From contig DFCS01000038.1 of NCBI GenBank assembly GCA_002367105.1, forward strand, positions 1-64,000: 64,000 nucleotides of DNA, written 5' to 3'. The notes below the pieces were generated by a model, which worked only from the letters and a program-made list of their open reading frames with translations, searched no databases and was not told where the DNA came from. Positions 57,951-64,000 of the stretch are shown in pieces. Made by a program: the position numbers and the translations under genes. Positions within the stretch are counted from its first letter, which is position 1, and each line of letters opens with the position of its first letter. This stretch comes from Hungatella sp. UBA3048 (GTDB taxonomy: Bacteria; Bacillota; Clostridia; Lachnospirales; Lachnospiraceae).

Positions 57951-58012
57951 CACGTTTTTCACCCGTTTCATGCTATGATTCATTGGATTAAAAAGAATAG
58001 CGAGGTGAGCCA

Positions 58013-59239
58013 ATGGGTGAATTATATAATCCGTTCCCGAAGCTGCCGAAGAATATAAGGCAGATCGGGGAAAGGGATCAGATTGTAAAATTGTATATGG
58101 AAGATTATGTAAATACGTATTTAAAACGTCTGTATCCTGCGGGTGGACAAGAGCTCCGGGTTGGTCTTCTGTTAGGCGGCATGGAATTTAATGACGGAAC
58201 GCCATATATCTTCATTGACGGAGCTTTGGAAATGGAGGATGTGACGGAGGCCGGAGGCCGGGTGGTGTTTTCGGAGCTGTCCTGGAAAAGGGCCTATCGG
58301 AATATGGAGCAGCTTTTTCCAAAGCGGTCCATCCAGGGCTGGTTTTTGTGCGGCAGGCCGGGAGATGATCTAAGTCCCATCAATTATTGGAAACAGCATA
58401 TTCAGTATTTTGGGGGACCCAACAGGCTGATGTATTTAAGCAATGGAGCTGACGGTGATGAAGCAGTTTACATAACTTCGGAGGACGGGTTCTACAGGCT
58501 TAAAGGCTACAGCATTTATTATGAACGAAATCAGATGATGCAGGACTATATGGTACTGCGAAAGGATGTAAAACGTATCGAAACCGATACAAATGATAAG
58601 GTAATCGAAGAATTCCGCAAGCGGATGGACGAGCATAAGGTGGAAGTTACGGACCGGCATCAGACGGTAGGGCTTCTCCGGGGCATGTGTATGGCCATGT
58701 CAGTCGTCATATTAGCTGGCGGAATTGTTATGTTTAACAACTATGAACGGATGCGGAGTATGGAAAGTGTGATCGCATCGGCCATCCCGGCCAAGGCGGA
58801 ACAGATTTTAATTGGGAAAAAGGGCACGGAAAAAGGAGGTAACGGCGAATCCAGGGTAGTTGTGGAAGAGGCAGAGGGAGGCGTTTATCCTACCACTGCA
58901 GTAAGTAAGGAGACCATGTCTGAAACTATGCCGGAACAATCCCAGGCAGAGACACAGGCGCCGAGCAAAGCAGCAGAAACGATGCCCCAGGAGACTCCGG
59001 CAGCGACACAGGCGCCGACTGAGCAAGCGACACAGGCAGCGACTCAGGCAGCCGTCCAGGAAACAGAGGCAGCGGCAAATGGAACTCCGCGGGTTCATGT
59101 GGTACAGGAGGGAGAAACTCTTTACGGTATCTGTATAGCTGAATACCATACGGTAAATAAATTAAAAGAAATCTGTGAGCTTAACGGTCTGGATGATGAA
59201 AATAAGATTGTAGCCGGTCAGAAATTACTACTTCCATAG
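58013..59239 (+). CDS. Membrane-anchored LysM protein
   Basis: A 408-residue protein. The N-terminal cytoplasmic region (1-215) is unfamiliar (LLLGGMEFNDGTPYIFIDGA; GWFLCGRPGDDLSPINYWKQ, a JAB/MPN-like look). One helix follows (about 224-240: LRGMCMAMSVVILAGGIVMF), then a linker rich in Ala, Thr, Gln and Glu with repeats of TQAP/TQAA (about 300-360), and a C-terminal LysM domain (about 363-407: HVVQEGETLYGICIAEYHTV) binding peptidoglycan. It therefore connects a cytoplasmic domain to the cell wall. GAGGTGAG precedes the ATG. The adjacent gene encodes another single-helix membrane protein. Confidence 0.8.
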   Translation: MGELYNPFPKLPKNIRQIGERDQIVKLYMEDYVNTYLKRLYPAGGQELRVGLLLGGMEFNDGTPYIFIDGALEMEDVTEAGGRVVFSELSWKRAYRNMEQLFPKRSIQGWFLCGRPGDDLSPINYWKQHIQYFGGPNRLMYLSNGADGDEAVYITSEDGFYRLKGYSIYYERNQMMQDYMVLRKDVKRIETDTNDKVIEEFRKRMDEHKVEVTDRHQTVGLLRGMCMAMSVVILAGGIVMFNNYERMRSMESVIASAIPAKAEQILIGKKGTEKGGNGESRVVVEEAEGGVYPTTAVSKETMSETMPEQSQAETQAPSKAAETMPQETPAATQAPTEQATQAATQAAVQETEAAANGTPRVHVVQEGETLYGICIAEYHTVNKLKEICELNGLDDENKIVAGQKLLLP

Positions 59240-59312
59240 AAAAATATAATGCGTTTCTTCCTGAAATGATGTATACTACCAGTATATATGGGCATTTTTG
59301 GGAGAAAAGAGC

Positions 59313-60587
59313 ATGATTGACAGGAACTCTATGAATCGAGAGATTAAAAAAAACCAGCTTCGGCGGCAGATTGTTTCATCTTCTCCTCAGGAGGGCGAAG
59401 ACAGCCAGGAGATCATAAAAAAAGCCCTCACCAGGGTGAAAAAAAGAAGGATCAGAATCGCTCTGGTGCTGTTTTTGGTGCTTATAGCAGGAGCCATTGG
59501 CGTTTATGAATATTTTACCCATTATCAGTATACCCAGTATAGCGTAGCCTGGAGTAAAGATATGAATGAGGGAAGCTATGTGGGATATCTCAGCTTTGGT
59601 TCCAATGTGTTAAAATACAGCAAGGATGGTGCCTCCTATCTGGATTCCCAGGGGAAAGAAGTCTGGATACAAAGCTATGAAATGAAATCTCCCAGGGCAT
59701 GTGTAAACGGGAATTATGCGGCTATTGCGGACCAGCAGGGAAATTCCATTTATATCTTTGATAAATCAGGCAATACTGGTATAGCGACTACGGTGCTTCC
59801 TGTTGTGAAGGCAACGGTGTCCTCTTATGGAGTGGTGGCCGCGATCCTGGAGGACTCCACATCAAATTATATATATTTCTTTAAGCGGGATGGAAGCGTT
59901 CTTGGTGTTAAGATCAAGGCACTTTTAGGAGGGGATTCCGGTTATCCTGTGGATATCAGTTTATCCCCTGGCGGCACACAGCTGATTGGTGCATATGCAT
60001 ATTTGAAAAACGGAACGTTAAACGGCAGGGTGGCTTTTCATAATTTTGCAGAAATTGGTAAAAATGTTAACGACCGGCTGGTGGGCGGTTTTGATGAGCC
60101 TTATGACTCTTCCCTTGTTGCCCAGGTCCGGTTCCTTGACGATACATACTCCTGTGCCTTTGCTGACAACAGCGTATCTTTTTATTCTACTAAGAATGAA
60201 CTTTCTCCGGAACTGATCCGGCAGGTAGCTGTGGAAGAGGAGATAAGGAGTGTATTCTATTCGGAAAAATATGTTGGGCTTATTGTAAATAACCCGGAAG
60301 GAGAAAATCCCTACCGGCTGGATGTGTACAAGCCAAATGGGAATCTTGTATTTTCCAAAGGTTTCCAATATCAGTACACCCATGCGGATATTGACGGGGA
60401 CCATGTAATTTTGTATAATGAAGATTCTTGCAGAGTCTATAACATGTCCGGAAGGCTTAAGTTTGCCGGGACATTTGATTTTCCGATATCTAAGATTCGA
60501 AACGGCAGGTTCCCCAATACTCTGATCGTTACAGGCACCCAAAACATGAAAGAAATAAGATTACAAATAGGAGGACAATACCAATGA
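59313..60587 (+). CDS. DUF5711-like membrane protein
   Basis: A 424-residue protein with a basic cytoplasmic tail (1-48), one helix (about 50-68: RIALVLFLVLIAGAIGVYEY) and a large outside domain of repeated beta strands resembling a six-bladed propeller (YVGYLSFGSNVLKYSKDG; YAAIADQQGNSIYIFDKSGN; YTHADIDGDHVILYNEDSC). It resembles DUF5711 proteins common in Lachnospiraceae; function unknown. The ATG at 59313 has GGGAGA upstream; a TTG five codons earlier is less likely. Its stop overlaps the start of tkt by four bases (ATGA). Confidence 0.75.
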   Translation: MIDRNSMNREIKKNQLRRQIVSSSPQEGEDSQEIIKKALTRVKKRRIRIALVLFLVLIAGAIGVYEYFTHYQYTQYSVAWSKDMNEGSYVGYLSFGSNVLKYSKDGASYLDSQGKEVWIQSYEMKSPRACVNGNYAAIADQQGNSIYIFDKSGNTGIATTVLPVVKATVSSYGVVAAILEDSTSNYIYFFKRDGSVLGVKIKALLGGDSGYPVDISLSPGGTQLIGAYAYLKNGTLNGRVAFHNFAEIGKNVNDRLVGGFDEPYDSSLVAQVRFLDDTYSCAFADNSVSFYSTKNELSPELIRQVAVEEEIRSVFYSEKYVGLIVNNPEGENPYRLDVYKPNGNLVFSKGFQYQYTHADIDGDHVILYNEDSCRVYNMSGRLKFAGTFDFPISKIRNGRFPNTLIVTGTQNMKEIRLQIGGQYQ

Positions 60588-62563
60588 GCAACATCGATAC
60601 CATGTCAGTCAATGCAATCCGTGTCCTATCAGCGGATGCCATCCAAAAAGCCAATTCCGGACATCCGGGACTTCCCTTAGGCTGCGCATCAGCAGCCTAT
60701 GAATTATGGGCAAACCACATGAACCACAATCCAGCAGATCCGGACTGGGCCAACAGAGACCGTTTTATCTTATCCGGAGGCCATGGTTCCATGCTTTTGT
60801 ATTCCCTGCTCCATTTATTTGGCTACGGGAATTTATCAAAAGAGGATGTGATGAATTTCCGCCAGCATGGTTCCAAAACTCCAGGACATCCGGAGTATGG
60901 TCATACCGTAGGCGTGGAAGCTACCACAGGACCTTTGGGTGCTGGTATGGGTATGGCAGTTGGTATGGCCATTGCTGAGAAACATCTGTCATCCGTATTC
61001 AACAAAGAGAATTATCCGGTTGTTGACCATTACACCTATGTACTTGGCGGAGATGGTTGCATGATGGAAGGTATTTCCTCTGAGGTATTTTCCCTGGCTG
61101 GTACCCTTGGCCTTGGAAAATTAATCGTTCTTTATGACTCCAACCAGATCTCCATTGAAGGAAGCACTGACATCGCATTCACTGAGGATGTGAAAAAGCG
61201 CATGGAAGCCTTCCATTTCCAGACCATTACCGTTGAGGATGGAAACGATTTGGAAGCCATTGGGCGAGCCATCGAAGAAGCGAAAGCAGATACCGAACAC
61301 CCCTCCTTTATTACCATCAAGACCCAGATCGGCTATGGCTGTCCTGCGAAGCAGGGAAAAGCCAGTGCTCACGGAGAGCCTCTGGGAGCTGACAATGTAA
61401 CAGCCCTGAAGGAAAACTTAGGCTGGCCTTCCATGGAGCCATTCTATGTTCCTGAAGAAGTGTACGGTCATTATCAAAAAATCGCAGAGGATAAGGCAGA
61501 AACAGAAGCGGCATGGAATGTTATGTTTGCTGCATACTGCCAGGAGTATCCTGATATGGAAGAACTTTGGAATGCATACCATGACCCGGATGCAGGAGAA
61601 AAGGCCATTGAAAAATGCGAAGACTTCTGGAAACGGTCTGAAAAGGCAGATGCAACCAGGAATTTATCCGGACAGGTTTTAAACCGTTTAAAGACTTGTA
61701 TGCCAAACTTAATCGGCGGTTCTGCAGACCTTGCTCCTTCCAATAAGACCAACATGTCCGATATGGGTGATTTTTCAAAGGAAAACGGCGGCGGCCGCAA
61801 TCTGCATTTTGGCGTACGGGAGCTTGGCATGACAGCGATCGGAAACGGAATGATGCTTCACGGAGGCCTTCGCACCTATATAGCAACCTTTTTCGTGTTC
61901 AGCGATTATACAAAGCCAATGGCACGCTTATCCTCTTTAATGGGCGTTCCTCTGACCTTTGTATTTACCCATGACAGCATCGGTGTCGGAGAGGATGGAC
62001 CAACCCATGAGCCGATTGAACAGCTTGCCATGTTAAGGGCAATGCCTAATTTCCATGTGTTCCGTCCCTGTGATGAGACAGAGACAGCAGCAGCCTGGTA
62101 TTCTGCACTGACCTCTAAGAAAACCCCTACCGCTCTTGTTCTTACGAGACAGAACTTAACGCCTATGCCGGGAAGCAGCAAGGAAGCCTTAAAAGGAGGC
62201 TATGTAATCGATGACTGTGAAGGAACACCTGAGATCATTCTGATTGCAAGCGGTTCCGAGGTAGAGCTGGCAGTCAATGCGAAGAAGCTTCTTGCCGACA
62301 AAAAGGTACGTGTGGTTTCCATGCCTTGTATGGATCTGTTCGAGGAACAGACCGAAGAGTATAAGGAATCCGTCCTTCCAAAAGCAGTCCGCAAGCGCGT
62401 GGCAGTAGAAGCATTAAGTGATTTCGGCTGGGGCAAATATGTAGGCCTGGACGGAACGTATGTAACCATGAAAGGCTTCGGTGCCAGCGGTCCCGCAAAT
62501 CTTTTATTTGAACATTTCGGATTTACAGCAGAGAAAGTAGCAGAGGCTGCACAATCCATCTAA
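60584..62563 (+). CDS. tkt: Transketolase
   Basis: A 659-residue single-chain transketolase. AIQKANSGHPGLPLGCASAA, GGHGSMLLYSLLHLFGY and GDGCMMEGISSEVFSLAGTL bind thiamine diphosphate and metal in the N-domain; LHFGVRELGMTAIGNGMMLH holds the catalytic glutamate; THDSIGVGEDGPTHEPIEQL is the transketolase signature of the middle domain. It links glycolysis and the pentose-phosphate route. AGGAGG precedes the ATG inside the end of the upstream gene. It is the housekeeping type, in contrast with the split enzyme at 33371-35097. Confidence 0.96.
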   Translation: MSNIDTMSVNAIRVLSADAIQKANSGHPGLPLGCASAAYELWANHMNHNPADPDWANRDRFILSGGHGSMLLYSLLHLFGYGNLSKEDVMNFRQHGSKTPGHPEYGHTVGVEATTGPLGAGMGMAVGMAIAEKHLSSVFNKENYPVVDHYTYVLGGDGCMMEGISSEVFSLAGTLGLGKLIVLYDSNQISIEGSTDIAFTEDVKKRMEAFHFQTITVEDGNDLEAIGRAIEEAKADTEHPSFITIKTQIGYGCPAKQGKASAHGEPLGADNVTALKENLGWPSMEPFYVPEEVYGHYQKIAEDKAETEAAWNVMFAAYCQEYPDMEELWNAYHDPDAGEKAIEKCEDFWKRSEKADATRNLSGQVLNRLKTCMPNLIGGSADLAPSNKTNMSDMGDFSKENGGGRNLHFGVRELGMTAIGNGMMLHGGLRTYIATFFVFSDYTKPMARLSSLMGVPLTFVFTHDSIGVGEDGPTHEPIEQLAMLRAMPNFHVFRPCDETETAAAWYSALTSKKTPTALVLTRQNLTPMPGSSKEALKGGYVIDDCEGTPEIILIASGSEVELAVNAKKLLADKKVRVVSMPCMDLFEEQTEEYKESVLPKAVRKRVAVEALSDFGWGKYVGLDGTYVTMKGFGASGPANLLFEHFGFTAEKVAEAAQSI

Positions 62564-62614
62564 GAGTGTCATCTGCGGACTTACGTTACAAAAGTAAAAA
62601 GGAGTGTATTCAAA

Positions 62615-63559
62615 ATGGGAATGAAATGTGTCGGTGTAGATGTAGGCGGTACATCTGTAAAAATCGGAATATTTGAAATATCAGGAGAGCTCATCCATAA
62701 GTGGGAAGTCCCCACCAGACAAGAAGAAGGCGGAAAACACATTCTAAGCGATACCGCCGCTTCCATACTGAAAACCCTTAAAGAGCTGAATATTCCATTG
62801 GAAGAGGTAAAAGGAGCAGGTATGGGAGTCCCAGGCCCAGTCATGCCCAGCGGGTATGTGGAAGTCTGCGTAAACCTGGGCTGGCGTGACATGTATCCAG
62901 AAAAAGAACTGAGTGAAATGCTTCACGGCATCCCGGTAAAAAGCGGCAATGATGCCAATGTTGCAGCACTTGGAGAGATGTGGCAGGGAGGCGGAAAGGG
63001 CTATGATGATATCGTTATGGTTACCCTGGGCACAGGTGTAGGCGGCGGTGTGATCATTGACCAGAAGATCGTTGCCGGAAAGCATGGCCTGGCCGGAGAG
63101 ATCGGACATATCCATATCCGTGACGATGAAACAGAAAGCTGTAATTGCGGAGGCGTGGGCTGCGTGGAGCAGATCGCCAGTGCAACAGGCATAGCAAGAG
63201 AAGCCAGAAGAAAAATGGCTGCAAAAGATACCCCATCCGTTCTCAGGACATTTGGAGATAACGTAACGGCTAAGGATGTGCTGGATGCTGCCAAGGAAGG
63301 GGATGAGCTGGCCTGTGAGATTATGGAAGTAGTAGGCCATTACCTTGGCCTTGCCCTGGCCCAGATTTCCATGGTAACAGATCCAGAAGTCTTTGTTATT
63401 GGGGGCGGCGTTTCAAAAGCGGGATCCTTTTTAATTGATATACTATATAAACATTTTGACAAGTACTCACCTATCTCCAAAAATAAGAGCGGAATCGTTC
63501 TGGCGAAGCTGGGTAATGATGCAGGAATTTATGGAGCAGCAAGACTGATCCTGGATTAA
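62615..63559 (+). CDS. glk: ROK family glucokinase
   Basis: A 314-residue ROK kinase. The ATP loop is VGVDVGGTSVKIGIFE, the catalytic region NDANVAALGEMWQGGG and VTLGTGVGGGVIID, and the ROK zinc site is formed by HIHI plus CNCGGVGCVEQIAS. It phosphorylates glucose freed by the intracellular glycosidases to glucose-6-phosphate. AAAGGAG lies about eleven bases before the ATG. Probably cotranscribed with tkt, since no terminator lies in the 51-base gap. Confidence 0.95.
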   Translation: MGMKCVGVDVGGTSVKIGIFEISGELIHKWEVPTRQEEGGKHILSDTAASILKTLKELNIPLEEVKGAGMGVPGPVMPSGYVEVCVNLGWRDMYPEKELSEMLHGIPVKSGNDANVAALGEMWQGGGKGYDDIVMVTLGTGVGGGVIIDQKIVAGKHGLAGEIGHIHIRDDETESCNCGGVGCVEQIASATGIAREARRKMAAKDTPSVLRTFGDNVTAKDVLDAAKEGDELACEIMEVVGHYLGLALAQISMVTDPEVFVIGGGVSKAGSFLIDILYKHFDKYSPISKNKSGIVLAKLGNDAGIYGAARLILD

Positions 63560-63567
63560 AAGTGAAA

Positions 63568-63598
63568 AGGCGGATTCTTTCGAATCCGCCTCTTTTTT
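63568..63598. terminator. Terminator after glk
   Basis: AGGCGGATTC-TTTC-GAATCCGCCT, a perfect ten-pair stem followed by six T. It probably serves the convergent minus-strand gene too. Confidence 0.93.
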
Positions 63599-63614
63599 AT
63601 TTAAAAATACAAAA

Positions 63615-64000
63615 TTACTTGCAAAGCGCCATAGCAACCTCCGCCGCCTTATTAAAGTCCTCTTCTTCCGGATTCCAAAGACACTTAGCTTCCGTCTCCA
63701 CCACTGAGAAGCCGGCATCCGTCAGCCGTTCCCGAAGGACCTTTGTTCCTTCTCCGCTCCAGCCATAGCAGCCGAACACCGCCGCCTTTTTGCCCTTATA
63801 CTTCAGTTCCTTCAGAAAATCAAGCCATCCTCCCACAGAAGAAAGGATGCTGCCCCCTACGGTTGGGGAACCAAGGGCAATGGCTTTTGATTTAAACACC
63901 TCAGTCATTATATCATTCTTATTTACCTTGGAAATATTATAAATCTTTACCCTGGTATCCGGCGAAATCCGTGCAATTTCGGCACTGATCTTGTGGGCCA
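63615..64000 (-). CDS. Flavodiiron/A-type flavoprotein, C-terminal part
   Basis: The last 128 residues of a minus-strand gene that continues past the window end. They form a flavodoxin domain: ALGSPTVGGSILSSVGGWLD holds the FMN loop (SPT-x-GG) and AAVFGCYGWSGEGTKVLRER the second flavin loop (YGWSGE), both as in FprA-type flavoproteins, which reduce oxygen or nitric oxide. The diiron domain that should precede it lies outside the window, so a stand-alone flavodoxin cannot be excluded. Confidence 0.8.
   Translation of the reverse strand, partial: AHKISAEIARISPDTRVKIYNISKVNKNDIMTEVFKSKAIALGSPTVGGSILSSVGGWLDFLKELKYKGKKAAVFGCYGWSGEGTKVLRERLTDAGFSVVETEAKCLWNPEEEDFNKAAEVAMALCK

Overview
The window looks like a chromosomal piece of a spore-forming, saccharolytic Lachnospiraceae bacterium (Clostridium cluster XIVa; a Lacrimispora/'Clostridium saccharolyticum'-type organism is my best guess from gene order and protein style, not from a database match). 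Supporting signs are the Firmicute gene order speA/yaaO - nucleotide kinase - holB - ricT - trmN6 - rsmI, a fab/acc operon using FabK and FabZ, sporulation genes (spmA, yyaC), many ABC sugar transporters without their own ATPase, and AGGAGG-type ribosome binding sites.

Layout. 1-256: the end of a tRNA cluster (fMet, Phe, Lys) and its terminator. 267-2810: a small hypothetical gene, an Orn/Lys/Arg decarboxylase and a guanylate-kinase-like protein. 2926-10768 (minus strand): a ribose-type ABC transporter (binding protein, double ATPase, permease) and a sensory cassette made of an AraC-type response regulator, a LytS/YesM-type kinase with almost no extracellular part, and a double ABC-ATPase-like protein that has lost its nucleotide-binding motifs. 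This block separates genes that are usually close together. 11025-14546: holB, ricT, trmN6, rsmI. 14555-25252: the complete fatty-acid operon fabH-acpP-fabK-fabD-fabG-fabF-accB-fabZ-accC-accDA (fused)-fabK-like, with two FabT-like operators, a structured leader and one internal hairpin. 25334-28921: uracil/xanthine permease, an spmA without spmB, and an orphan FliD-like protein.

28985-37633 is an accessory sugar region showing decay. It holds a GntR(FadR)-controlled operon (binding protein, two permeases, split transketolase, cupin) ending in a transaldolase with an internal deletion, a deaminase gene followed by a truncated NCS1 permease, a UTRA-type GntR gene, and the remnant of a second such regulator. 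Several palindromes look like operators for these regulators. 37735-42612: TSCPD protein, mtnN, an unknown membrane protein, pgi behind a structured leader, and a lipoprotein. 43150-54371: a LacI-linked glycoside locus (binding protein, two permeases, GH2 beta-galactosidase, GH65 phosphorylase, EamA transporter, beta-phosphoglucomutase, LacI regulator). 54461-64000: a MarR regulator with two matching operators, a CDP-alcohol phosphatidyltransferase, conserved hypotheticals, yyaC, a LysM protein, a DUF5711-like protein, transketolase, glucokinase and the end of a flavodiiron-type flavoprotein.

How they work together: the sugar systems import oligosaccharides or pentose-like substrates and convert them by hydrolysis, phosphorolysis or transketolase chemistry to glucose-6-phosphate and pentose-phosphate intermediates, which pgi, glk and tkt in the same window handle. 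The best candidate for an undescribed system is the sensory cassette 6661-10768: a short-loop membrane kinase, a response regulator and a pseudo-ABC ATPase beside a real ribose-type importer, consistent with a transporter-coupled sensor.
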